Source of the DNA: Tissierellia bacterium
GTDB lineage: Bacteria; Bacillota; Clostridia; Tissierellales; Tissierellaceae
Assembly: GCA_012518035.1 (NCBI GenBank)
Contig: JAAYTL010000010.1
Coordinates: forward strand, 1 to 42,810
Direction of reading: 5' to 3'
Length of the DNA stretch: 42,810 nt
Shown: positions 1-8,095 of the stretch, one piece after another
Position numbering within the stretch: position 1 is the stretch's first letter
Layout of the letters: each line of letters starts with the position of its first letter
The notes under the pieces: model-generated
The model's database searches: none
What the model saw: the letters and a program-made list of their open reading frames with translations, nothing else
What the model was told of the DNA's origin: nothing
Translations under genes and position numbers: made by a program

Positions 1-1
1 G

Positions 2-133
2 ACCTTAGAGGAATTAGAGTTGCAGTTAGCAGAGTACATTTACTGGTATAATCATATAAGGATTCATGGATCCTTAGGATACATATCACCAATTGAATAT
101 AGCAATAAAGATAGCTTTAAATTAGCAGCTTAG
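2..133 (+). pseudogene. C-terminal end of an IS3-family (IS150-type) transposase, cut by window edge
   Basis: The open frame running in from the window edge ends in a typical IS3-family integrase tail (YWYNHIRIHGSLGYISPIEY), the region just after the catalytic glutamate of the DDE domain. Only 43 residues are visible, so whether the upstream part is intact is unknown. It differs from the transposase at 41037-42610, so it is a separate element. The element probably ends shortly after, near the A-rich stretch at about 170-190, but its inverted repeat cannot be defined here. Confidence 0.8.
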
Positions 134-195
134 GCAGTATTTAGAAGGTATATTCTTGTTCGGAGTAATTTTGTCTAAAAAAGGGTTGCCTTTCC

Positions 196-282
196 AGATA
201 TCTCACAGTTAAATTTGAAATTGGCGAAAAGAGATTTGTATATCCTTATGCATTTGAGAAGGGACATTTGAAGGTGAAATAA
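196..282 (+). pseudogene. Truncated 3' end of an unidentified gene
   Basis: An open frame without a start reads RYLTVKFEIGEKRFVYPYAFEKG and ends in a normal stop. The alternating charged/hydrophobic pattern looks like a real C-terminal beta-hairpin rather than random sequence. It sits directly after the transposase tail, so the likely explanation is a gene whose 5' part was removed by the insertion element. I cannot name the family. Confidence 0.4.
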
Positions 283-354
283 GTCGAAGATGCTGATTGT
301 TTATTTTTAATTATATCTCAGTTATTGATAGTAATTAGTGAAGGAGCTAACATT

Positions 355-408
355 ATGATAAGGGAACTGGATAGGTTACTTATATCTGAAAGGAGTACAT
401 ATGAGTAA
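355..408 (+). CDS. 17-residue upstream ORF overlapping the nuclease start
   Basis: An ATG with a good ribosome site (AAGGAG at 341-346) opens a 17-codon frame (MIRELDRLLISERSTYE). Its TAA stop at 406-408 lies 5 bases inside the next gene, which starts at 401. The overlap would allow translational coupling. It could be a leader peptide, a remnant or chance; no family is recognisable. Confidence 0.3.
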   Translation: MIRELDRLLISERSTYE

Positions 409-1165
409 AAACTATGTTGAACTATTGAAACAAGACCTAATAGAGAAGGCTATTAAATTAGGTAAGAAAGGTACTCTGTATAAAAGTGCATTCATTTTTG
501 AATCCATTGAGGACAATTTTCATCCAGCTAGTTTTAATAACATTATAAAACATCCTTCTTGGAATCTAAGACTAAAAAAACCTCATCCATATTTTGAAAG
601 AGAAGTATTAGAAATGCAATCTAGCAATAGCTCAGATGCCTTACTGATGAATATTTTCTGCCATCCCAATATTAAGGAATGGAAAGGAATTAGAGACCTA
701 TTAGACATTGAAGAAAGTGATGAGATTATATTTGGATGGAAGGGTGTTGGTTTTGAGAATGAGACAAGCTATATAACTGAAGTAGACATGAAAATAGGAG
801 ACTGTATCATTGAAGCGAAACTTACTGAAAATAGCTTTACTGAAAAAGACCTATCTATAGTTCTTGGATATGAGAATATTCATGAAGTTTTTGACATAGA
901 CATGCTTACAAAAGAAAATAATAAAGTTAGAAACTATCAATTGCTAAGAAATGTATTAGCAGCAAGTAAGCATAATTTTAGTTTCAAAGTCTTATTAGAT
1001 GAAAGACGAATTGATCTTATCAGAGAATTATTTGATACTCTTGCTGCAGTAAAGGATAGCAACTTAAGATCAAGGATTGGCTTTATAACCTGGCAGGAAA
1101 TAGCATCATATTGTGGCAAAGATTTAAAGAACTATCTTGAGCTGAAATATTTTACCGGTATATAA
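401..1165 (+). CDS. Putative PD-(D/E)XK nuclease (PGN_0703-like restriction endonuclease type)
   Basis: A 254-residue soluble protein. The core shows the acidic strand pair of PD-(D/E)XK nucleases: D129 in TEVDMKIGD, then E138 and K140 in IIEAK. A preceding glutamate-rich helix and a following LGYEN segment resemble the PGN_0703 group of putative restriction endonucleases. No methyltransferase or specificity gene is adjacent, so it is either a solitary nuclease or has another role such as repair. The ATG is preceded by AAAGGAG, so the start is firm. It lies next to transposase debris, which fits horizontal acquisition, though codon use does not stand out. The fold is inferred from the motif; the function is not proven. 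Confidence 0.55.
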   Translation: MSKNYVELLKQDLIEKAIKLGKKGTLYKSAFIFESIEDNFHPASFNNIIKHPSWNLRLKKPHPYFEREVLEMQSSNSSDALLMNIFCHPNIKEWKGIRDLLDIEESDEIIFGWKGVGFENETSYITEVDMKIGDCIIEAKLTENSFTEKDLSIVLGYENIHEVFDIDMLTKENNKVRNYQLLRNVLAASKHNFSFKVLLDERRIDLIRELFDTLAAVKDSNLRSRIGFITWQEIASYCGKDLKNYLELKYFTGI

Positions 1166-1295
1166 TAAAGAAAAATTACACTTATCAAGTATATCTACCT
1201 TTATAAGAGAAAAGTTGGGGGAGAAGGTAAAGATTTAATATTTGCAATCCCTAATACCATCTGGTAGAATATGAAAAAAACAAGGGGATGGTATT

Positions 1296-1922
1296 ATGAG
1301 GATTATTGATTTGTCACAAGCACATGATAATGAAATGAGTCAATTTCCAGGAACTCCACAAGTGGAGATCAAACAGATATGTAATTACGACCCCGACGGA
1401 TTTAGACTGACCGACCTTCATACTGTAGTCCATGCAGGCACCCATTGTGATGCACCTGCCCACTATATTGAAGGCGGAAAGATGATTGATGAGATCCCTC
1501 TGGATAGCTTTATAGGTGAAGCCATCATAATAGATGTAGATGTTAAGGATGGAAGGGAAATACCAGCAAGTATTCTGGAGGGCAAGGACGTTAGAAAAGG
1601 TGACATCCTACTATTTAGGACCAATATGAGTAAGTACTGGAAGCAGGAGGAATACATCACCGCTTATCCATATTTATCAGTAGGATTGGCGGAAAAATTA
1701 ATAGAGATAGGTGTTAAGGCCATTGGCATGGATGCCCTCTCTCCTGACCCTGTAGATAGCGATAGGGTTCATAAGATAATTCTAGGTGCAGGCATCATCT
1801 TCATAGAAAACCTTAATAACTTGGACAAGATAGACGTAGAAAGGTTTCACTTTTCTGCTGCACCAATCTTGGTTGCCAATGCCGAAGGTGGCATAGCCAG
1901 GGCCTATGCCATCTTAGAATAA
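1296..1922 (+). CDS. Cyclase family protein (kynurenine formamidase-like metal hydrolase)
   Basis: A 208-residue protein of the cyclase/KynB superfamily. The metal-binding signature HAGTHCDAPAHY (HxGTHxDxPxH) lies at about residues 46-57. The N-terminus MRIIDLSQ with the following PG motif and the C-terminal FHFSAAPI segment are also typical. Known members hydrolyse N-formylkynurenine, arylformamides or related amide/lactone substrates. Without tryptophan-degradation genes nearby, the substrate here is open; an amide or formamide linked to the downstream formimino-group pathway is conceivable but unsupported. The start has AGGGGATGG upstream. It appears monocistronic, since a terminator follows. 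Confidence 0.85.
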   Translation: MRIIDLSQAHDNEMSQFPGTPQVEIKQICNYDPDGFRLTDLHTVVHAGTHCDAPAHYIEGGKMIDEIPLDSFIGEAIIIDVDVKDGREIPASILEGKDVRKGDILLFRTNMSKYWKQEEYITAYPYLSVGLAEKLIEIGVKAIGMDALSPDPVDSDRVHKIILGAGIIFIENLNNLDKIDVERFHFSAAPILVANAEGGIARAYAILE

Positions 1923-1936
1923 GATATTTAAGAGAT

Positions 1937-1977
1937 AAAGAAGTCTTGAGACACGAGAATTTCAAGGCTTCTTTTTT
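1937..1977 (+). terminator. Rho-independent terminator after the cyclase gene
   Basis: AAGAAGTCTTGA pairs with TCAAGGCTTCTT across a 12-base loop, with one mismatch, and runs into six Ts. Confidence 0.75.
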
Positions 1978-2166
1978 GTTTAATAATGGGACACAATCAT
2001 ATTTATAAGAGCAGCCTATACCTTGTATATATGAGTTATAGGATTAAATTTTAACTATTCTGAATCATTATCATCCTAAGTCTATACATAAAAATCTTAT
2101 AGTATATAATATAACTAGAAGTTAATAAGTCTCGGACCTCATCATTTTCATGAAAGGGTTATTTCT

Positions 2167-3768
2167 ATGAGGAAATATTTCGTATTTCTAATTACAATTG
2201 TATTAGTGATAAGTGTCTTTTCTGAGTCTTCTTATGCAGTAAAGGATACCTATAGGGTTGCAGGTGATAGCCATTTCCCGCCCTATGAGTATATCGATGA
2301 TGATGGTGTTTACAAGGGCTTCAATGTTGACATGCTTAAGGCCATTAGCCTAGTAACTGGACTAGAATTTGAATTCTACCCAATGAAGTGGGAGGATGCC
2401 TACTATTCTATTGAAAAGGGACAAGCTGATATAATCCAGGGCATGAAGGAATCCGAGGAAAGGAAGGCTAAATTCCTCTTCTCTAAATCTCTACTATTGA
2501 ACTCCCAATCTATATTTGTCTTAGATAGTAATACAAGCATAAACACTGAAAGGGACTTAGATGGTGAAACCATAGCCTTGCTCAAGGAGGATATTATTTA
2601 TGAGGAAATAAGTAGAAAATATGATGCTAAGATAATAGAGTATGATTCCATTGAAGCTGCCTTGGATGCCCTATTAAAAAGTGAAGTTGACGTTCTGATT
2701 GGTAACACCTTAACCATAAACTACTTAAGTAAGGAAAAAAATTGTATAGAGCAAATTAAGATAGTTGGTCATTCCCTAAATGAACAGAGATATTGTATAG
2801 CAGTAGATAAAAACAACGAATACCTAATAGAAAGACTTAATGCTGGCATCACTGAAATCCAAAAAAGTGGCATCTATGATTCCTTGTATAGAAAGTGGTT
2901 TGGGACACCTATAAAGAACACAAAAGACCAATATGAAACCCTACTGAAAGTAACTATAGTAAGCACCTTGGCCTTTACGGTATTAATCATCATAATCCAG
3001 GGGTTAAATAGAAGACTTAAATATATAGTTGAAACAAAAACAGAAGAGCAGAAAATCCTTATTAATGAGCTAAGACATTATGACAAACTACAATTTATGG
3101 ATAAGATTATATCATCCATTGCCCATGAGATACGAAATCCCCTGACCTCAATAAAACTATATACTACCCAGATGAAGGATAGGTTAGGAGATGAGCAGTT
3201 TATCCTGGCAGCATCTGAAGATATCCCAGAAGAGATTGATAGAATCGATGAACTAATCAAAGAGTTTATGGAATATACATCTCCTAGAAAACCAATGATA
3301 GAGAGCTTTACCTTATATGATGAATTAGTAAAGGCCTTAAAACTTGTGAAATTTCATATAGAAGATATCAATTTTGTTCTAGACATAGATAAATCTTACA
3401 TTGTAAGATTTGACCAGGGACATTTTAAGCAGATTGTATTGAATATCCTTCTAAATAGCATTGATGCAGTAAAAACTTCAGATATGCCCACAATAAAGAT
3501 AAGTGCAAGGGAAGGCCAGGAATATATCTCTCTTTATTTTCAAGATAACGGCCCTGGGATGGATAAAGATAATCTACAATATATTTTTGAGCCATTCTAC
3601 ACTACCAAGGAATATGGAAATGGTCTAGGCTTGTTTATTGTAAAACAACTGGTGGATGAAAATGAAGGCATGATCTCTGCCTCCATCCCAGGTGAAGGGA
3701 TGGGTATGACAATCACTTTAAAGTTAAAGAAGGGTGGGCCATATGAAGAACAAACTCCTAATAATTGA
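2167..3768 (+). CDS. Membrane histidine kinase with extracellular amino-acid-binding (SBP_bac_3) sensor domain
   Basis: A 533-residue protein. In order: signal peptide (1-24, ending SSYA), a family-3 solute-binding domain at about 28-243 (opening with HFPPYEYIDDDGVYKGFNVDML), one membrane helix at about 259-280, a short coiled coil, a HisKA domain with the H-box SIAHEIRNP (phosphorylated H320), and an HATPase domain with N-box (N430) and the G boxes DNGPGMD and GNGLGLFI. The binding domain resembles those of polar amino-acid transporters, so it probably senses an extracellular amino acid or derivative. It ends 26 bases inside the response-regulator gene, forming a two-component pair, and the operon downstream is the likely target. 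The 5' region (1978-2166) has a TATAAT-like element near 2110 but no convincing -35 box. Confidence 0.92.
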   Translation: MRKYFVFLITIVLVISVFSESSYAVKDTYRVAGDSHFPPYEYIDDDGVYKGFNVDMLKAISLVTGLEFEFYPMKWEDAYYSIEKGQADIIQGMKESEERKAKFLFSKSLLLNSQSIFVLDSNTSINTERDLDGETIALLKEDIIYEEISRKYDAKIIEYDSIEAALDALLKSEVDVLIGNTLTINYLSKEKNCIEQIKIVGHSLNEQRYCIAVDKNNEYLIERLNAGITEIQKSGIYDSLYRKWFGTPIKNTKDQYETLLKVTIVSTLAFTVLIIIIQGLNRRLKYIVETKTEEQKILINELRHYDKLQFMDKIISSIAHEIRNPLTSIKLYTTQMKDRLGDEQFILAASEDIPEEIDRIDELIKEFMEYTSPRKPMIESFTLYDELVKALKLVKFHIEDINFVLDIDKSYIVRFDQGHFKQIVLNILLNSIDAVKTSDMPTIKISAREGQEYISLYFQDNGPGMDKDNLQYIFEPFYTTKEYGNGLGLFIVKQLVDENEGMISASIPGEGMGMTITLKLKKGGPYEEQTPNN

Positions 3769-5086
3769 TGATGAGGTTAAGATCCTAAGATCACTTAAGT
3801 TTCTCCTGGGAGATGAATTTGATGTCTACACTAGTGACAATTCTTTAGAAGCCTTGGAGATTTTTAAAAAAGAAGGGATATTTTTAGTCCTCCTTGATTT
3901 AAGATTAAAGGAGGGTAATGGCTTTGAACTAATGAAGGAGCTATTAGAGTACCAACCTGATGCAATAATTATAATGATGACAGCCTATTCAACTATAGAA
4001 AACTCCATAAAGGCTATTAAGGCTGGTGCCTATTATTTTATAACCAAACCGATTGATAATGACCAGCTCTTATTACTCTTGCATACAGCAGATGAAAAGC
4101 TAAGAATGTATCAAAAAATTAATAGTCTTGAGGGACACTTAAAAAAGGATCTTATAGGCAACTCACCACCTATACAGGAGATAAATGATATTATACTTAG
4201 AATCAAAGATACCAATGCTACAGTTCTCATAACAGGAGAAAGTGGCACGGGTAAGGAGCTGGTTGCTCAAAAAATTCATAGAACCAGTAATCGGGCGGAC
4301 AAGCCATATATCTCAATAAATTGTGCAGCCATGCCAAACGAGCTCTTAGAAAGTGAGTTGTTTGGCTATAGGAAGGGGTCATTCACAGGTGCCTATAAGG
4401 ATGAAATAGGTATAATAAGAAGAGCTGATGGGGGGACCCTCCTCTTAGATGAAATTGCTGAAATGGACTTAGAACTACAATCAAAGTTACTTAGGTTTTT
4501 ACAGGAAAGGGAGGTTAGGCAAATAGGAGATGCCATCTCCCACCCTGTAGATGTAAGGATAATATGTATTACTAACAAGGACCTAATGAAGGAAGTGGAA
4601 AGCGGGAGGTTTAGAGAAGACCTATACTATAGAATAAACGTAATAAATATTGTAGTACCACCCCTGAGAGAGCGTAAAGACGACCTAAAGCAGCTAATTT
4701 CCTATTTCATTGATAAGTATAATATATCTTTTAATAAGCATATTAAAGGTATTACAGATGAAGCCTTTGATATACTTAGTAATTATAGCTATAAGGGGAA
4801 TGTAAGAGAATTAGAGAACATAATTCAAAGGGCAGTTCTTTTAAGTACCCTAGACTATATTGATACCAATGTACTCCATATTAGTCCATCTGATATAAAC
4901 AATAACTCTAACATTTCTACTAAAAACTATATTAAGGTATATGAAGGTGAAACCTTAAAACAAGTAGAAAAGAAGCTTATAAAGTTTGCCTTAGATACCA
5001 ATAACCAAAACAGGAGGTTGACAGCTAAAAGTTTGGGTATTGCAGAAAGAACTCTAAGATATAAAATTAAGGAATATGATTTATAA
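3743..5086 (+). CDS. NtrC-family sigma-54-dependent response regulator
   Basis: 447 residues from the ATG at 3743, which is well spaced from AGGGTGG; an in-frame GTG at 3734 is less likely. The receiver domain has the acidic pocket IIDDE and phospho-acceptor D52 (LLDLRLKEG). The AAA+ domain has Walker A GESGTGKE from G165, the sigma-54 contact loop as GSFTGA (212-217, a conservative variant of GAFTGA), Walker B LLLDEI and arginine fingers. The Fis-type helix-turn-helix is at the C-terminus (RLTAKSLGIAERTLRYKIKEY). It overlaps the sensor gene by 26 bases. A consensus -24/-12 promoter and paired dyads lie immediately downstream, so it very probably activates the gltS-ftcD-fchA-hutD operon. Confidence 0.95.
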   Translation: MKNKLLIIDDEVKILRSLKFLLGDEFDVYTSDNSLEALEIFKKEGIFLVLLDLRLKEGNGFELMKELLEYQPDAIIIMMTAYSTIENSIKAIKAGAYYFITKPIDNDQLLLLLHTADEKLRMYQKINSLEGHLKKDLIGNSPPIQEINDIILRIKDTNATVLITGESGTGKELVAQKIHRTSNRADKPYISINCAAMPNELLESELFGYRKGSFTGAYKDEIGIIRRADGGTLLLDEIAEMDLELQSKLLRFLQEREVRQIGDAISHPVDVRIICITNKDLMKEVESGRFREDLYYRINVINIVVPPLRERKDDLKQLISYFIDKYNISFNKHIKGITDEAFDILSNYSYKGNVRELENIIQRAVLLSTLDYIDTNVLHISPSDINNNSNISTKNYIKVYEGETLKQVEKKLIKFALDTNNQNRRLTAKSLGIAERTLRYKIKEYDL

Positions 5087-5092
5087 GAACCC

Positions 5093-5121
5093 TGCAAAAA
5101 TTGCACCCTGCAAATTCTGCA
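5093..5121. promoter_or_regulatory. Paired dyads: candidate enhancer sites for the sigma-54 activator
   Basis: Two 13-bp dyads lie side by side: TGCAA-AAA-TTGCA (5093-5105) and TGCA-AATTC-TGCA (5109-5121), with centres 16 bp apart. They are about 95-110 bp upstream of the -24 element, the usual distance for NtrC-type activator sites. The second dyad is also the core of the terminator at 5105-5132, so the same DNA could serve two roles. A third dyad, CTGAA-ACG-TTCAG (5191-5203), lies just before the promoter. The assignment is inferred from geometry. Confidence 0.5.
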
Positions 5122-5132
5122 GGGTATTTTTT
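5105..5132 (+). terminator. Terminator after the sigma-54 regulator gene
   Basis: ACCCTGCA pairs perfectly with TGCAGGGT over a 5-base loop (AATTC) and is followed by a T-rich run. Confidence 0.75.
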
Positions 5133-5208
5133 GTTCTTTCTTGTTATATATACTTTTTTTCACCTACTAAAATGGCTAAAAATAGGGAAACTGAAACGTT
5201 CAGAATAT

Positions 5209-5224
5209 TGGCATATAATTTGCA
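5209..5224 (+). promoter_or_regulatory. Sigma-54 (-24/-12) promoter
   Basis: TGGCATA-TAAT-TTGCA fits the RpoN consensus TGGCAYR-N4-TTGCW at every defined position. The GG (5210-5211) and GC (5222-5223) are separated by exactly 10 bp. The gene for a sigma-54 activator ends about 120 bp upstream, and the symporter gene starts about 100 bp downstream. Confidence 0.9.
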
Positions 5225-5330
5225 TAGGTAAATAATGACTTAATATATGGATTTCCTGATGATTTTATAAAGGAGGGTAGCATTGTTTTAGTAAGTAAAT
5301 TACCATTATATGATTGAGGAGGGAAAATAA

Positions 5331-6572
5331 ATGTCATTTGAAGTAATTGAAGGTGTTTTTACGATCAGTGCAGATATGACTATGACTACAGCTATGGCGG
5401 CAGTATTACTTGTTATTGGTTACGCTGTAAAAAAGAAGGTATTTTTCCTTGAAAAATACTGTATACCAGCAGCAGTTGTGGGTGGCTTTATTTTTATGCT
5501 GATTACCTGGTTAGGACATACAACAGGTTCATTTGCCTTTAGCTTCGATACAACCTTGCAATCATTTTTCATGCTGGCATTTTTCACAACTGTAGGCCTT
5601 GGAGCTAGTATGGAACTACTTAAAAAGGGTGGTAAACTCTTAATAATCTATTGGCTAGTAGCAGGTTTTGTTTCTATTATCCAAAATACCATAGGAGTAG
5701 GAATTTCAAAGGTAATTGGTCTAGAACCAGCCTATGGACTCTTAAGTAGTGCCATTACCATGATAGGTGGTCATGGTGCAGGTTCTGCTTATGGTCTTAC
5801 ATTTGAAGAAATGGGATATCCTTCAGGCCAACTTGTAGGAGCTGCAGCTGCAACCTTTGGACTGATTTCATCTGTTATGGTAGGTGGACCAGTCGCTCGT
5901 CGTCTTATTGAAAAAAATAAGCTAGAGCCAGATCCTACTGAAAGTCTGGATACAAGCCTAACAGAAATCAATGTTGCAAGTAGCGAATCCTTGAGTGACC
6001 TTGATGTTATTAAAAATGTTACAGCAATACTAGCATGTATGGCTATAGGAACTATAGTTTCAGGTTGGATAGGAAAATTAATAGATATGTCCTTCCCAAC
6101 TTATGTTGGAGCCATGTTTGTAGCAGTAATCCTTCGTAATATTAATGAAAAGACTCAGTGGTATAGGTTTGACTTCCCGCTTGTTGATGGGATAGGCAAT
6201 GTTACTCTAGGGATTTATCTATCTATAGCCATGATGACTTTGAAGATGTGGGAATTAATGGATCTTGCAGGTCCGATGCTTGTAATCTTAGTTGCCCAAG
6301 TTATTTTCTTGGTACTATTTGCATACTTTATTGTCTTCAGAATTCTTGGCAAAAACTACGATGCGGCTGTAATGTGTGCTGGCCTACTAGGACATGGTTT
6401 AGGAGCTACACCTACAGCTGTAGTAAACCTTTCAGCTGTTAACGATAGATATGGAATGAGCCGTAAGGCCATGATGATTGTTCCTATAGTAGGAGCATTC
6501 CTAGTAGATATTATCTATCAACCACAGACAATTTGGTTTATAAAGACCTTTGTTGAAAACTTAGCACCATAG
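5331..6572 (+). CDS. gltS: GltS-family sodium/glutamate-type symporter
   Basis: A 413-residue polytopic membrane protein with about ten to twelve hydrophobic helices. The two glycine-rich re-entrant motifs of the ESS/GltS family are present: GGHGAGSAYG at about residues 146-155 and GLLGHGLGATPTAV at about 352-365. The family takes up glutamate with sodium. As first gene of an operon that encodes formiminoglutamate-processing enzymes, its substrate could equally be formiminoglutamate, or it could handle the glutamate released. GAGGAGG precedes the ATG. Transcription is expected from the sigma-54 promoter under the upstream two-component system. Confidence 0.88.
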   Translation: MSFEVIEGVFTISADMTMTTAMAAVLLVIGYAVKKKVFFLEKYCIPAAVVGGFIFMLITWLGHTTGSFAFSFDTTLQSFFMLAFFTTVGLGASMELLKKGGKLLIIYWLVAGFVSIIQNTIGVGISKVIGLEPAYGLLSSAITMIGGHGAGSAYGLTFEEMGYPSGQLVGAAAATFGLISSVMVGGPVARRLIEKNKLEPDPTESLDTSLTEINVASSESLSDLDVIKNVTAILACMAIGTIVSGWIGKLIDMSFPTYVGAMFVAVILRNINEKTQWYRFDFPLVDGIGNVTLGIYLSIAMMTLKMWELMDLAGPMLVILVAQVIFLVLFAYFIVFRILGKNYDAAVMCAGLLGHGLGATPTAVVNLSAVNDRYGMSRKAMMIVPIVGAFLVDIIYQPQTIWFIKTFVENLAP

Positions 6573-6588
6573 AAGTGAGGAGGATAAG

Positions 6589-7488
6589 ATGAGAAAGTTA
6601 ATGGAATGCGTACCTAATTTTAGTGAGGGTAGAGATGAGGCTATAATAGAGCAGATAATTGATGAAGCAAGAAAAATCCAAGATATCATCATCTTGGACT
6701 ATGCCCCTGATAAGGATCATAATAGGACAGTTCTTACAATGATAGGACCACCTGAGCAAATAAAGGAGGCAGCTATTAATTGCGCAAGAAAAGCAGCAGA
6801 ATTAATAGACATGTCCAAGCATGAGGGGGCCCATCCTAGGATGGGAGCCACAGATGTTATACCATTTACACCAGTAGCTAATGTTACCATAGAAGAATGT
6901 AAAGAAGTAGCCCTTGAAGTAGCTGCAGAGATAGGAAGCTGGGGTATTCCAGTATATCTTTATGAGGATTCAGCAACCAGACCTGAAAGGAAAAATCTTG
7001 CATCTATAAGAAAAGGACAATATGAAGGATTCTTTGAAAAAATCAAGGAAGAAGAGTGGAAACCAGATTTTGGTCCCCAGGAAATGAATGTGAAAAGCGG
7101 TGGAACTGTAGTTGGAGCTAGGGTCCCTCTAGTAGCCTTCAATGTCAACTTAGATACCCCAAATGTAGAAATTGCAGATAAGATTGCCAAGACCGTTAGG
7201 CACATTGGTGGTGGCTTAAGATACGTTAAGGCAATTGGGTTGAAACTTGAGGAGAGGAATCAGACCCAGGTTTCTATGAACCTTGTCAACTATGAGAAAA
7301 CAGCAGTATATCAAGCCTTTGAAATGGTCAAGATGGAAGCAAAAAGATATGGGGTAAATGTAGTAGGTAGTGAAGTCATCGGAACAGTACCTATGAAGGC
7401 CCTGCTTGATGCAGCAGAATATTATCTACAAATCGAAGGATTTGATATGGATCAAATACTAGAAAAGAGATTGCTAGACCTACAATAG
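6589..7488 (+). CDS. ftcD: Glutamate formimidoyltransferase
   Basis: 299 residues, matching the stand-alone formiminotransferase domains of FTCD. It transfers the formimino group from N-formimino-L-glutamate to tetrahydrofolate, giving 5-formimino-THF and glutamate. The N-terminus MECVPNFSEGR is diagnostic, and H82 (in HEGAHPRMGATD) aligns with the catalytic histidine of mammalian FTCD. It begins 17 bases after the symporter gene with GGAGGA upstream, and the cyclodeaminase gene follows, so the two-step conversion to methenyl-THF is complete. Related enzymes in purine-fermenting clostridia act on formiminoglycine, so substrate identity rests on the GltS/HutD context. Confidence 0.92.
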   Translation: MRKLMECVPNFSEGRDEAIIEQIIDEARKIQDIIILDYAPDKDHNRTVLTMIGPPEQIKEAAINCARKAAELIDMSKHEGAHPRMGATDVIPFTPVANVTIEECKEVALEVAAEIGSWGIPVYLYEDSATRPERKNLASIRKGQYEGFFEKIKEEEWKPDFGPQEMNVKSGGTVVGARVPLVAFNVNLDTPNVEIADKIAKTVRHIGGGLRYVKAIGLKLEERNQTQVSMNLVNYEKTAVYQAFEMVKMEAKRYGVNVVGSEVIGTVPMKALLDAAEYYLQIEGFDMDQILEKRLLDLQ

Positions 7489-7515
7489 ATTAGCTATGTA
7501 GATATGGAGGTTTTT

Positions 7516-8079
7516 ATGGATTATAAAGGTGTAATGGATTTAATCTTAGATACAGATGATGTCACAGTGGGTGGAGGAAGTGCTTCAGCCTTGTCTGGAG
7601 CCTTGGCCTGTGGCTTGATAGGCATGGTTTGTAAACTGTCTACCAAAAAGGACTATGGCATAGCACCAGATAAGCAGTTAAACTATGCTAAGGAACTTGA
7701 GGAACTAAGAGAAGAGCTACTCAAGGGCGTTGTTGATGATGCAAATGCCTATGGGGTCATTAGGGATGCTTACAAGCTACCCAAGGAAACAGAAGAAGAG
7801 AAGGAAGTAAGAAGGCAGGCCATTGCCAAGGCAGGAATAGTAGGAGCAAGTGCACCCCTTGAGAATGCAAGGCTTTGCAGAAGGGTATATGACATAGGCA
7901 AGGCTTTAGAGGGTAAGTCTAATCCCAACTGTCATTCAGACCTGGTAATAGGGTATGAACTTGCAAAGATAGGGACAAATGGATGCTTGATGAATATTGA
8001 AGCTAACCTTCCCTTAGTCAAGGATGTTGATAAAATCCAGGAGTTCAACACTGCCCTAAAGGAGTTAAGAATCGAATAA
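7516..8079 (+). CDS. fchA: Formimidoyl-THF cyclodeaminase (FchA type)
   Basis: 187 residues from the ATG at 7516, placed 5 bases after GGAGG; the in-frame ATG at 7504 overlaps that ribosome site and is less likely. The N-terminal GGGSASALSGALACGL helix and the NPNCHSDLVIGYEL segment match the cyclodeaminase/cyclohydrolase family (FTCD C-domain, FchA). It converts 5-formimino-THF to 5,10-methenyl-THF with release of ammonia. It acts directly after the formiminotransferase, supplying one-carbon units and nitrogen. Confidence 0.9.
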   Translation: MDYKGVMDLILDTDDVTVGGGSASALSGALACGLIGMVCKLSTKKDYGIAPDKQLNYAKELEELREELLKGVVDDANAYGVIRDAYKLPKETEEEKEVRRQAIAKAGIVGASAPLENARLCRRVYDIGKALEGKSNPNCHSDLVIGYELAKIGTNGCLMNIEANLPLVKDVDKIQEFNTALKELRIE

Positions 8080-8095
8080 GGCAGGTGATGCCAAG

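Noticed and set aside
2068..2090. Possible Fur/PerR-like box (TGATAATGATT on the minus strand) upstream of the sensor kinase
   Set aside because: Only one half matches the 7-1-7 consensus well; in AT-rich DNA this is expected by chance.
5270..5295. Strong ribosome site AAGGAGGG followed by a TTG-TTT-TAG mini-frame ahead of gltS
   Set aside because: A two-codon frame cannot be called a gene; the real start at 5331 has its own GAGGAGG.
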